Source: Dehalococcoidia bacterium (GTDB taxonomy: Bacteria > Chloroflexota > Dehalococcoidia > Dehalococcoidales > Fen-1064). Taken from it: DNA of 64,000 nt. Shown one piece after another: positions 53,455 through 61,470 of the stretch. The DNA lies in contig DUFD01000019.1 in the NCBI GenBank assembly GCA_011171075.1, forward strand, positions 19,352-83,351. Direction: 5' to 3'. A model generated the notes under the pieces. The model made no database searches. It had not been told where the DNA came from and saw only the letters and a program-made list of their open reading frames with translations. Position numbers and translations under genes: made by a program. Position 1 is the first letter of the stretch. Every line of letters begins with the position of its first letter.

Positions 53455-55029
53455 ATGAAGGTCCTGGTTGCCGACCCTATTGCTGAGGAGGGTGTCGAAA
53501 TCCTGCGTCCCGTTGCCGAGGTGGATGTCAGGACAGGTCTAAAGCCGGAGGAGCTTGCGGCCATTATCGGTGACTACGAGGGTCTGCTGGTGCGCAGTCA
53601 GACCCAGGTAACGGCCGGCGTAATCGCCGCCGGCACCAAGCTCCAGGTAATCGGACGGGCTGGCACCGGTATTGACAACATCGATGTCGATGAGGCGACC
53701 CGCCGGGGTATTGTCGTCGTAAATGCCCCCACGGGTAATACCGTCTCTGCCGCCGAGCACACCCTCGCTCTGATGCTGGCTCTGGCGCGTCATATTCCTC
53801 AGGCAAGTACCGCCTTGAAAGGCGGTGCCTGGCAGCGAAGCAAGTACATGGGTACGGAGCTCAGGGGCAAGACACTGGGAATCATCGGTCTGGGTAACGT
53901 TGGTTCCGAGGTAGCCCGGCGTGCCCGCGCCTTTGAGATGAGGCTGCTTGGCTGCGACCCGTTTGTCTCCGAGGACATGGCTGCCAGCCTGCAGGTGGAG
54001 CTGGTTACCATGGAACGACTCCTCAGGGAGTCGGACTTCATTACCCTGCATTTGCCGCTGACGCCGCAGACGAAAGGCCTGATAGGGCCGAAAGAGCTGG
54101 CAATGGTCAAGCCAACAGTCCGTATTATTAACTGCGCGAGGGGCGGGCTGGTTGATGAAGAGCTACTCGCTAAAGCGGTTGAGGAGAAGATGATAGCCGG
54201 GGCGGCTGTTGATGTCTTTCCCGAGGAACCGGCGACCAAGAGTGTGCTTTTTAATGTAGACGAGGTTATCGTTACCCCGCACCTGGGGGCTTCCACTGCT
54301 GAAGCCCAGACTCTGGCTGCCAGGGATGTTGCCGAGCAGGTAGTGGCTGTGTTTAACGGGCAGCCACCGCGGTACGCTGTCAATGTTCCCTTCGTCTCAG
54401 CGGACGCTATGTCGGTATTAGGGCCATACATGGCGGCGGCGGCTGCTGGGGGCAGGTTGGTACGCCAGCTGGTAGAGGGGCAGGTAAACTCCATACAGAT
54501 AACGTATGAAGGTGAAATTTCGGCATACGATACCAACACCCTGAAGGCATCGGCTCTGGGGGGGCTGCTGGAGGGCGTTACCGAAGAACGGGTCAATATC
54601 GTCAATGCCAACCTTTTGGCGACGCGCCGGGGCATTTCAGTGGTGGAGCAGAAGAAGACCAGATGTGAGAACTATGCCAGTCTGATTACCCTGAACGCTA
54701 CTACCAGTACCGGTACAACCACTGTTGCCGTGACCGTGATGCGGGACGAGCCTCACGTGGTTCGTGTGGACAACTACTGGATAGATATTGTACCCAGTGA
54801 CAGCTATTTCCTTTTCAGCGACCATATTGACCGCCCCGGCCTTATCGGGTCGGTCGGCAAGATAACCGGTGACGCCGATATCAATATTAGCTACATGTAC
54901 GTCTCCCGTCTCAAGCCAAGAGGCCAGGCTCTGATGATACTGGCCCTCGACGAGGCACTGCCGGAGGAGCAACGACAACAGTTACTTTCACTGCCCGATG
55001 TAAATACTGTTAAGATGGTGCGATTGTAG
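53455..55029 (+). CDS. serA: D-3-phosphoglycerate dehydrogenase
   Basis: This 524-residue, long-type SerA has the substrate domain at 1-98 and 285-315. The NAD domain has GKTLGIIGLGNVGSEVARRA. Catalytic residues lie in NCARGGLVDEELL (Arg), the Glu of VFPEEPATKSVLF and the His of TPHLGASTAEAQ. An intervening ASB-type domain runs about 320-450, followed by a C-terminal ACT domain (YFLFSDHIDRPGLIGSVGKITGDADINISYM). It catalyses the first step from 3-phosphoglycerate to serine and may be feedback-controlled by serine through the ACT domain. Confidence 0.95.
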   Translation: MKVLVADPIAEEGVEILRPVAEVDVRTGLKPEELAAIIGDYEGLLVRSQTQVTAGVIAAGTKLQVIGRAGTGIDNIDVDEATRRGIVVVNAPTGNTVSAAEHTLALMLALARHIPQASTALKGGAWQRSKYMGTELRGKTLGIIGLGNVGSEVARRARAFEMRLLGCDPFVSEDMAASLQVELVTMERLLRESDFITLHLPLTPQTKGLIGPKELAMVKPTVRIINCARGGLVDEELLAKAVEEKMIAGAAVDVFPEEPATKSVLFNVDEVIVTPHLGASTAEAQTLAARDVAEQVVAVFNGQPPRYAVNVPFVSADAMSVLGPYMAAAAAGGRLVRQLVEGQVNSIQITYEGEISAYDTNTLKASALGGLLEGVTEERVNIVNANLLATRRGISVVEQKKTRCENYASLITLNATTSTGTTTVAVTVMRDEPHVVRVDNYWIDIVPSDSYFLFSDHIDRPGLIGSVGKITGDADINISYMYVSRLKPRGQALMILALDEALPEEQRQQLLSLPDVNTVKMVRL

Positions 55030-55118
55030 CGCTTCGCCGCTGTCCTTTATCTCTGAACAGTAATTGTGTAGACATTAGACCGCAGCCTCCATCTTATTTG
55101 AAATCCTCGTGACTGGTT

Positions 55119-56153
55119 ATGACCGATAATAGTAACACGGTAGATGACGCTAAAGCTCGAGACACCTGGTTCGACAAAGTACCCAAGGTCGAGCTTCACC
55201 TGCACCTCGAAGGGGCCATACCGCATAACGCGTTGTGGGAGCTGATTCAGAAGTATGGGGGAGAACCATCTGTCCCGAATCTCCAGGCTCTCGTGGAAAA
55301 GTTCAAATATCGTGATTTTCTTCATTTTATGGAGACCTGGGTATGGAAAAACCAGTTCCTGCGCGAGTATGAGGACTTCACTTTCATCTCTGAAGCGGTA
55401 GCCCGAGACCTGGCAGACCAGAACGTTCTTTATGCCGAAACGTTTTTCGCTCCTTCGGACTTCGCTCGTCATGGGTTGGGAACACAGAAATTGGCAGAAG
55501 CGATTCGGGCTGGTCTTTCTAAAGTGCCAGAGGTGGAAATAGCACTAGTCGCTGATCTGGTTCGTTCACGCAAACTTGAAGATGCGTCTAGTACCCTGGC
55601 AGAGATTAATGAGGTGAGAGAGCTTGGAGTTATAGGTATTACGATTGGCGGGTCAGAGCAGGCTCACCCTCCTGGCCGATTTGCCGATATCTATGAAAGG
55701 GCCCGGCAGCTTGGTTTCCATACGAGCGCGCATGCCGGAGAAGCAGCTGGCCCGGAAAGTATCTGGGGGGCTATTCACAGTCTCAAAGTAGAGAGAATCG
55801 GACACGGAACCCGTGCCTTTGAGGATGATTCTCTGGTTGATTACATCGCGAGTCATAAGATTCCACTCGAAGTCTGTTTGATTTCCAATGTGAGGACCTG
55901 CGTAGTTGAATCGATTGCGAAACACCCGATATGCAACTACTTTGATAGAGGCATAATCGTAACTATCAATACCGATGACCCTAAGATGTTCAATACTTCT
56001 CTGGCAGAGGAATATAGAGCGCTTGAAGGAGAGCTCGGTTTTTCCCGGGAAGAGGTTAGGGGGATAATTCTTCAGGGTGTCGAGGCATCCTGGTTATCGG
56101 AAGACAGAAAAATAGAACTGGTTAAGTCTTTTCGTGAACACCCGGACTGGTAA
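55119..56153 (+). CDS. Adenosine deaminase family protein
   Basis: This 344-residue amidohydrolase has metal ligands in VELHLHLEGAIP (His27, His29). HAGEAAGPESIWGAI carries the His and catalytic Glu, RIGHGTRAFED carries the second catalytic His, and INTDDPKMFNTSLAEEY the Asp pair. It deaminates adenosine or a related purine such as adenine or a modified adenosine; the exact substrate is open. No clear ribosome-binding site stands before the ATG, and it ends 33 bases from the convergent DUF1015 gene. Confidence 0.88.
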   Translation: MTDNSNTVDDAKARDTWFDKVPKVELHLHLEGAIPHNALWELIQKYGGEPSVPNLQALVEKFKYRDFLHFMETWVWKNQFLREYEDFTFISEAVARDLADQNVLYAETFFAPSDFARHGLGTQKLAEAIRAGLSKVPEVEIALVADLVRSRKLEDASSTLAEINEVRELGVIGITIGGSEQAHPPGRFADIYERARQLGFHTSAHAGEAAGPESIWGAIHSLKVERIGHGTRAFEDDSLVDYIASHKIPLEVCLISNVRTCVVESIAKHPICNYFDRGIIVTINTDDPKMFNTSLAEEYRALEGELGFSREEVRGIILQGVEASWLSEDRKIELVKSFREHPDW

Positions 56154-56186
56154 ATTAAAGCTGACGCCGGATTCTTCAATATCGGA

Positions 56187-57500
56187 TCACACGAGGTGGT
56201 AAAAGACCAGGCCAACGGGGGTCTTAGGGTAGAAGTAGGTAGACTTGCGGGGCATCGTCTCCCCGGCGTCGGCGACAGTCCTGACCAATTGCGGTTTTAC
56301 CGGTCTCAGGAAGAAGGCTAACTGGTACTCCTGGTCCAACACGCGATTCACGGCACTCTGCCGGTCGTGACTGTAATGCACTTTGTCCTCATCATCGGCG
56401 GCGTCAATTTCGAGCAGTTTTTCCAGTATGACGTGGTCGACAATGCTGACGTCCAGTCGCTGGAAGAGCTCGGTATGAAACGACGGCATCATCGAGCTGA
56501 TATCTGCCCCGTCACGCACGCGGAGTATCAGGATGTTATCTTGCTCCGGACCGAAACAGACCAGACGGGTCTCATCGGTGTCTATTGTGAGTTCGTCGAC
56601 CCGCTGCCAGATGCCGGGCGTTGATAGTGGCAGCCGGTCTATCTCGAAGAAAGCTTCCAGCTTGGCTATGAGTCCATCGACAAGTGGCCTCGGGATGCCG
56701 CGTATCAGTCGGTGAGGGGCCAGGATAACAAGCCCGGGGTCGGTAAGGTCTACCAGCGTCATCATTACGAAGTCGTACGGCTCACTGGTCGATACCACTG
56801 TGGTCGAGAATGAATGACGTTCACGGCGATAGGTCAGGGCGCTCGTGTAGCGGTGGTGGCCGTCAGCGATATAGAGCGGCTGATGGCTTAGATTACTGGC
56901 TATCTGGCGAATAATGTCTTCGTCTGTTATCGCCCAGACATCATGCCTCTCGCTGTCGGGACCGCTGGCACGCATTACCGGCTTCCGGGCTGACTCCCGT
57001 TCCAGTATTGGAGCAATTTGCTGGCCGATATCTTCGTACATGGCCAGCACCGGGCTGGTATTGGCCTGGAGTGCCCAGAGCAGGTCGAGGCGGTCGCGAC
57101 GCGCGCCGGGAAGAGTACCTTCGTGGGGACGGACTACCTTAGACTCCCATTCCTCGAGTCGGACGCGGGCGATGATACCGCGACGCCGGTGCCTTCTTTC
57201 CTGGAACTGGAAGTAGTGGTCGTGGATGTAGATAGCGGGCGTTTCATCTATGCGGAGTATTCCCTCACTGAGCCACTGCTCCAGGGTGGCCTTGGCGCGG
57301 GTGTACCTGTTGTCGCCCACTGTGTCCTGGGGTAACTCCCTGCCGAATTCCAGCCGGACAAAATTGTATTCGCTGAGGGCATAGAGCTCTCGCTGGAGTT
57401 GCGGGGAGATAACATCGTACGGGGGGCAGATGACTTTCGAGAGGTCGCTTACCAGTGACTGGTTATAGTGCCCGCCCCGGAAGGGGTGAATTTCAGCCAC
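56187..57500 (-). CDS. DUF1015 family protein
   Basis: This 437-residue protein starts at a GTG. It has the family hallmarks IHPFRGGHYN, VICPPYDVISP, the VRPHEGTLPGARRDRLDLL block, the QPLYIADGHHRYTSALTYR motif (DGHHRY at 213-218) and a closing FYPKTPVGLVFYHL. Function is not established. The DGHHR-type motif resembles that of ParB/sulfiredoxin-fold enzymes, some of which are serine kinases, and serA and its aminotransferase are close by. A serine-related role is an inference. Confidence 0.88.
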   Translation of the reverse strand: MAEIHPFRGGHYNQSLVSDLSKVICPPYDVISPQLQRELYALSEYNFVRLEFGRELPQDTVGDNRYTRAKATLEQWLSEGILRIDETPAIYIHDHYFQFQERRHRRRGIIARVRLEEWESKVVRPHEGTLPGARRDRLDLLWALQANTSPVLAMYEDIGQQIAPILERESARKPVMRASGPDSERHDVWAITDEDIIRQIASNLSHQPLYIADGHHRYTSALTYRRERHSFSTTVVSTSEPYDFVMMTLVDLTDPGLVILAPHRLIRGIPRPLVDGLIAKLEAFFEIDRLPLSTPGIWQRVDELTIDTDETRLVCFGPEQDNILILRVRDGADISSMMPSFHTELFQRLDVSIVDHVILEKLLEIDAADDEDKVHYSHDRQSAVNRVLDQEYQLAFFLRPVKPQLVRTVADAGETMPRKSTYFYPKTPVGLVFYHLV

Positions 57501-57537
57501 GCTTTCTTACCAATCCCCCAGGAGTTCGTACCAGCCT

Positions 57538-57566
57538 AGTTTACTTTATGGCCGTGAAGGGTGCAA
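57538..57566 (-). promoter_or_regulatory. Candidate promoter for the DUF1015 gene
   Basis: On the minus strand TTGCAC (57561-57566) and TAAACT (57538-57543) are 17 bases apart, about 38 bases before the GTG at 57500. Confidence 0.42.
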
Positions 57567-57606
57567 GTCTTGCGACAGGGTGGATTTTAGGCGGGTCATA
57601 GGCTAG

Positions 57607-57619
57607 TATAGTAGCCACC
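57607..57619 (+). promoter_or_regulatory. -10 element suggesting a leaderless EamA transcript
   Basis: TATAGT (57607-57612) lies 7 bases before the ATG at 57620, and there is no Shine-Dalgarno sequence. This spacing is typical of leaderless mRNAs. Confidence 0.5.
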
Positions 57620-58495
57620 ATGACCAGACAATACGCAGTCCTGACACTGGGAGTGATATCCGTCTCCTTTGCGGCGATATTCATCAGGCTGGCAGACGCC
57701 CCACCGCTGGTGATAGCTGCCTACCGTCTGTGTATTGCCTCTATTATCCTGGCCCCGGTGGCCTGGACGCGCTCGAGGCAGGAGCTACGCCGCCTGGCAA
57801 GGAGGGACGTTATGCTGGCGGTGGCATCCGGGGCTTTCCTGGCGCTCCACTTCGCCCTGTGGGTTTCCTCCCTGAGCTATACATCGGTAGCCACGTCGGT
57901 GGTGCTGGTGACCATCACACCGATATTCGTGGCCGTTGCCTCATATCTGCTCTTCCGGGAGCGCCTGACCCGGCAGATTATAGCAGGCATTATTGTTTGC
58001 CTGGCCGGGGCCGTTCTCATCGGCTACGGCAACTGGCAAATCTGCTCGGAGTCACTTTTCGGAGGGGTGCTGGCCCTGCTGGGTGCTCTGGCGGTGGCCG
58101 GATACCTGCTCATCGGGAGGAGGCTGCGACAGGAAATGAGCCTGCTCAGCTATGCTTTTCTGGTCTACGGCTCGGCGGCAATAATGCTGCTGGTGGCGGT
58201 GCTTGTCCGCGGTTACCCCGTATTCGGCTACTCAGGGGACACATACTTAATGCTGGTCCTACTGGCAGTGGTACCGCAGCTGATGGGGCACATGTCCCTG
58301 GTTTGGGCGCTGCGGTTTGTCTCGGCGACGCTGGTGACCATCGCCGTCCTTGGTGAGCCAGTTGGGGCTACAATACTGGCGTTTCTCATACTGGACGAAG
58401 CCCCGACCTGGAGCGAGATAGTCGGCGGGGTGCTTATCCTGGCAGGGATATTCGTGGCCTTCCGGAGGGGTGGGACCGCAGCGATAGAACGCTGA
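57620..58495 (+). CDS. EamA-family (DMT superfamily) transporter
   Basis: This 291-residue protein has ten predicted spans in two EamA repeats. The first includes FAAIFIRLADAPPLVIAAYRLCIASIIL and LHFALWVSSLSYTSVATSVVLVTITPIFVAVASYLLFRERLT. The second ends MSLVWALRFVSATLVTIAVLGEPVGATILAFLILDEAPTWSEIVGGVLILAGIFVAF. These are drug/metabolite-type exporters whose substrates cannot be predicted. It runs against its minus-strand neighbours and ends 5 bases from the SnoaL-like gene. Confidence 0.9.
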   Translation: MTRQYAVLTLGVISVSFAAIFIRLADAPPLVIAAYRLCIASIILAPVAWTRSRQELRRLARRDVMLAVASGAFLALHFALWVSSLSYTSVATSVVLVTITPIFVAVASYLLFRERLTRQIIAGIIVCLAGAVLIGYGNWQICSESLFGGVLALLGALAVAGYLLIGRRLRQEMSLLSYAFLVYGSAAIMLLVAVLVRGYPVFGYSGDTYLMLVLLAVVPQLMGHMSLVWALRFVSATLVTIAVLGEPVGATILAFLILDEAPTWSEIVGGVLILAGIFVAFRRGGTAAIER

Positions 58496-58500
58496 CTAAC

Positions 58501-58926
58501 TTACTGCCCCGGCGTGGGCAAGATACCCAGTTGCTGCAGCATACTCAGCTGGTCGGTTATATTCCAGCGTTCCACCACCTTTCCCCCAGCAATACGGATT
58601 ATACTGATTACCGAAACTGTAATCTGCTTGTCAGTAGGTGGAATACCTCCGAAATCCCCTTTGTGCGTGCCGATAGCCGTTCCCATGCCAACTACCTTAT
58701 CCCCTTCCGCTATTACATCCACCTCTTCAATACGAAGGTCGGGGAACGCGCTTCGCATCATGCTGACATACTGTTTTAGACCTTCCAGGTCGGGTGTCAT
58801 ACCGGGGCGGGGGTTGTGATTGATGAAATCAGCAGCGAAAAAATCATCTGCTGCATCTAGGTTCCCTTTATTGATGAACTCCTCGGTGAGTTGGCGCATT
58901 AACGCCTTGTTTTCTTCTAGTGACAT
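58501..58926 (-). CDS. SnoaL-like (NTF2-fold) polyketide-cyclase family protein
   Basis: The ATG at 58926 follows AGGAGGAAATATC, giving 141 residues. It has the SnoaL pattern: ALMRQLTEEFINKGNLDAADDFFAADFINHNPRPGMTPDLEGLKQYVSMMRSAFPDLRI, then VVGMGTAIGTHKGDFGGIPPTDKQI and FRIAGGKVVERWNI-type ending. The family includes ester cyclases and many proteins of unknown role. It is a tandem paralogue of the next upstream gene, 17 bases away. Confidence 0.85.
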   Translation of the reverse strand: MSLEENKALMRQLTEEFINKGNLDAADDFFAADFINHNPRPGMTPDLEGLKQYVSMMRSAFPDLRIEEVDVIAEGDKVVGMGTAIGTHKGDFGGIPPTDKQITVSVISIIRIAGGKVVERWNITDQLSMLQQLGILPTPGQ

Positions 58927-58943
58927 GATATTTCCTCCTTTAT

Positions 58944-59354
58944 CTATTGTGAGGGCAAAATGCCAAGCTGCTGTAAGAAGCCCAGGATATCCCTCTGCGC
59001 CCAATCTTCCACAATCTTGCCCCCCGCGATGCGAAAGATACCGATATCCGCTAACTTCACCTGCTTTTCCGTGGGCGCAGCGCCCGCATACTCACCCTTG
59101 TGCGTCCCTACGCCTGTCATACGTACAGCCACTTTTTCACCTTCGGCGACCATGTCATCTATCGTCCAAAGGTAGTCAGGGAAGGCTTTGTAAAAACGAG
59201 TAAAGGACTCTTCCATGTCTTGCCGGTGGGTTTCTCTTTCAGGATTATGACCAATAAAGTTGGCAGCAATAAACTCATTAATCGCAGCCCAATTTTGCCT
59301 ATTAAGTTCCTCTATCCAACGGCAGACCAGGTCCTTGTTTTCCTCTATTGACAT
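58944..59354 (-). CDS. SnoaL-like (NTF2-fold) protein, tandem paralogue
   Basis: This 136-residue protein shows the same blocks as its neighbour: LVCRWIEELNRQNWAAINEFIAANFIGHNPERETHRQDMEESFTRFYKAFPDYLWTIDDMVAEGEKVAVRMTGVGTHKGEYAGAAPTEKQVKLADIGIFRIAGGKIVEDW. The shared THKG and IFRIAGGK segments show that the pair arose by duplication. A strong AAGGAGGTGA lies before the ATG but is part of a hairpin (59363-59380). Confidence 0.86.
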   Translation of the reverse strand: MSIEENKDLVCRWIEELNRQNWAAINEFIAANFIGHNPERETHRQDMEESFTRFYKAFPDYLWTIDDMVAEGEKVAVRMTGVGTHKGEYAGAAPTEKQVKLADIGIFRIAGGKIVEDWAQRDILGFLQQLGILPSQ

Positions 59355-59362
59355 CAGATCAC

Positions 59363-59380
59363 CTCCTTTTCAATAAGGAG
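59363..59380 (-). promoter_or_regulatory. Hairpin overlapping the Shine-Dalgarno of the SnoaL-like gene
   Basis: On the minus strand CTCCTT pairs with AAGGAG around a 6-base loop, and the AAGGAG arm is the ribosome-binding site of the ATG at 59354. The fold would limit initiation unless it melts or is bound by something. Confidence 0.45.
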
Positions 59381-59451
59381 AACCAGTTAAAACTATCGAT
59401 AAGATATTAATACCAGATGAGAAAAACAGCCAAAGCTATCAGGTGGATGTT

Positions 59452-59775
59452 CTAATTGATTAAACGGATGATGATAATTATCAAAATTATTAACCAGCTA
59501 AATATCAGGATAAACACAGGTAGTGACAATATAGATTTTATTATATACTTAATTCCCGTCAAGTAATCATCTTTAGAGTGCGGAGGGAACCATTTGAGCT
59601 TGACTATCTCACCCCCGCAGCGGATATAGTTCTTACATGGCAGGACACCCCTCGGCTTGATACCGCGTGCTCTGGCAGACGTCTGCCACGCAGACATACC
59701 TGCGTATGCCAGGTCTATACTATCTTTATCGGTAAGTTCAAAGCCACACCGGTCACAACGTAATTTCTTTGCCAT
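59452..59775 (-). CDS. Small zinc-ribbon membrane protein, unknown function
   Basis: The protein has 107 residues from the ATG at 59775 (a GTG at 59784 is possible). The N-terminus has CDRCGFEL and, 40 residues on, LPCKNYIRCGGEI, a four-cysteine pattern that may bind zinc. A C-terminal hydrophobic segment of about 30 residues (SLPVFILIFSWLIILIIIIIRLI) would anchor it. I do not recognise the family. Its neighbours give no clue to its role. Confidence 0.65.
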   Translation of the reverse strand: MAKKLRCDRCGFELTDKDSIDLAYAGMSAWQTSARARGIKPRGVLPCKNYIRCGGEIVKLKWFPPHSKDDYLTGIKYIIKSILSLPVFILIFSWLIILIIIIIRLIN

Positions 59776-59906
59776 GTTACTCACCCCCCGACTTAATCAC
59801 TCTAGAGGTCAGGTATGGTAAGGTATATGGATTGTACTGGGGAGTTGATTGTAGTCCTTCGGAGGGGCGTTGTCAAGGGTTCCTGGCCTGTTGAGGGTGA
59901 TGCTGA

Positions 59907-60437
59907 TTACCGCCAGTGTCCTGCGTGTGGCGTGTCCAGTCCGCGGTGCACCCCGCGCAGGTAGTCTATCTGCCCCACGTGCAGGGCTATCTCGGTGATG
60001 AGGTGGGCCAGTATCATGCCGGTTGTCTCGCCGGGGTGGTCGGCCCGGGGTACCTCAAGCAGCTTTTCGGGGGCGAGGGTCTCCAGAAAGGCCAGAGTAT
60101 TCTCACGGACTGCCTGGGCGTACTCACAGAGGTCTTCCAGCCTGGGTACCGGCCAGGCCAGCAGCTGCTCTTCGTTATAACCAAAACCCGTTTCTTCGAC
60201 CGGGATGCCCAGCCTTTCCTGCCAGTTCTGGGTTAGGTAGACTCCAGCGCTGTGCTGGATGACGGGGCCTATCCAGATGTCCTCCACGCGGGCAACGTGC
60301 CACAGGATGAACGCCAGGCTGTTACAGTGGGGTGCCGGCGACCAGGCAATCTCCTCCTGGGTCAGGCCGTCTGTTGCCTCGGTTAGATATGTCCAGCTCT
60401 CGTTCAAAGACCTTACGAGGACCTCTTTAACTTCCAT
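59907..60437 (-). CDS. DinB-family four-helix protein
   Basis: This 176-residue protein has the DinB/YfiT fold pattern: a starting helix with LNESWTYLTEATDGLTQEEIAWSPAPHCNSLAFILWHVARVEDIWI, and the later histidines in LAHLITEIALHVGQIDYLRGV. His48, His139 and His147 (approximate) form the usual metal site. Many members are thiol-dependent transferases using bacillithiol or mycothiol; others are uncharacterised. A GGAGGGGCC sequence precedes the start. Confidence 0.86.
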   Translation of the reverse strand: MEVKEVLVRSLNESWTYLTEATDGLTQEEIAWSPAPHCNSLAFILWHVARVEDIWIGPVIQHSAGVYLTQNWQERLGIPVEETGFGYNEEQLLAWPVPRLEDLCEYAQAVRENTLAFLETLAPEKLLEVPRADHPGETTGMILAHLITEIALHVGQIDYLRGVHRGLDTPHAGHWR

Positions 60438-60516
60438 CTGGCCCCTCCTTATTGAACCTGATGCAGTTTATTGTACACCCGAACTACGGTGTCATTACGC
60501 GGTCGCCGGTGGCGGT

Positions 60517-60981
60517 CTAGAGAATTGTGTATATCTTGTAGGTGACGCCGGCCGGTGTCATTTGACCAACACCAACGGCCACTATTCGGTTCAGCCAGCT
60601 ATATTTCTCCGAAGCGGTCTCGAATACGGGAGTGATGCGGAAGTAGTTCTCCGATGGGTCGACGTTTTCACCTTTGTTCATCCGCTCCCTGACCTCGGGT
60701 GGAGTGTAGTTTATGCCCCGGTAATAGGTGTAAATAATGTGGTCATCATCTGTACGGGCTAAAGCCCGGACGTCCAGTATTCCTGTTCCATCGGGCCGGA
60801 CGGTGTACCAGTCTCCTCCACCGGGAAGCACCACGCCTTTTAGCTTTGGGCCCTCGAAGGTACCGCCGGTCACGTAAATAATGGCACGGTTTCCCTGTGG
60901 CGTCACCCCGACGTTTATCGCCCCGGCCCAGTCAACATCTACTTTAGTATCGACTAGAAACTCGGATTTCAGTTCCAGCAT
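60517..60981 (-). CDS. DUF3237 (UPF0311) family protein
   Basis: This 154-residue beta-rich protein has the family blocks FLVDTKVDVDWAGAINVGVTPQGNRAIIYVTGGTFEGPKLKGVVLPGGGDWYTVRPDGTGILDVRALARTDDDHIIYTYYRGI and YFRITPVFETASEKYSWLNRIVAVGVG. Function is unknown in the family. It lies among unrelated small metabolic genes and has a GGGAGGG ribosome-binding site. Confidence 0.85.
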   Translation of the reverse strand: MLELKSEFLVDTKVDVDWAGAINVGVTPQGNRAIIYVTGGTFEGPKLKGVVLPGGGDWYTVRPDGTGILDVRALARTDDDHIIYTYYRGINYTPPEVRERMNKGENVDPSENYFRITPVFETASEKYSWLNRIVAVGVGQMTPAGVTYKIYTIL

Positions 60982-61038
60982 TTAGCCCTCCCTGTGTGGT
61001 TACCGGCTGCGCCCTAGAAATCTATGTAGAGTAATTCA

Positions 61039-61428
61039 TCATCCTTCCGGATTCCTGCGCCGGTGTCTGTCCTGTCTTGCCCGTCGTCGCCAGCTGGCCA
61101 GCGCCCGTTCTCTGGCACGCTCGTCTACCTCCAGAGGTGTTTCCGAGGGTGGCTCGTCCTCGACATCCTCATCTTCAACGAAGGTGATACCTAAAGCCCT
61201 CCGGATTAGAGCGTATACGAGTAGAAAGAATCCCACCAGGAACAGAGGGACGGCTACAAAAGCAAGCCTCTCCATGTTGGGAATAAAAGACAGGCCGATG
61301 AATATCCCGCCGATGATGAAGCAGATAACAGGCCCCCGGAAGGGATGCTTTAATAGCCAGCGGTTAAGTCCACCGGTCAAGGAATACATGTGCCCTTCCA
61401 GTCGGGGGTCCATGCCTTGCCAGGCCAC
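61039..61428 (-). CDS. Hypothetical membrane protein with two spans
   Basis: This 129-residue protein starts at a GTG with AAAGGAGG 8 bases before it. Two membrane segments (GPVICFIIGGIFIGLSFI and LAFVAVPLFLVGFFLLVYALI) are followed by an acidic stretch (FVEDEDVEDEPPSE) and then a strongly basic Arg-rich tail (RWRRRARQDRHRRR-like). I do not recognise it. The charge pattern suggests a cytoplasmic tail. Confidence 0.6.
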   Translation of the reverse strand: MAWQGMDPRLEGHMYSLTGGLNRWLLKHPFRGPVICFIIGGIFIGLSFIPNMERLAFVAVPLFLVGFFLLVYALIRRALGITFVEDEDVEDEPPSETPLEVDERARERALASWRRRARQDRHRRRNPEG

Positions 61429-61470
61429 TATTCAGCCCTCCTTTTTCTGGTTGGCAGAACCTTACTGTGA

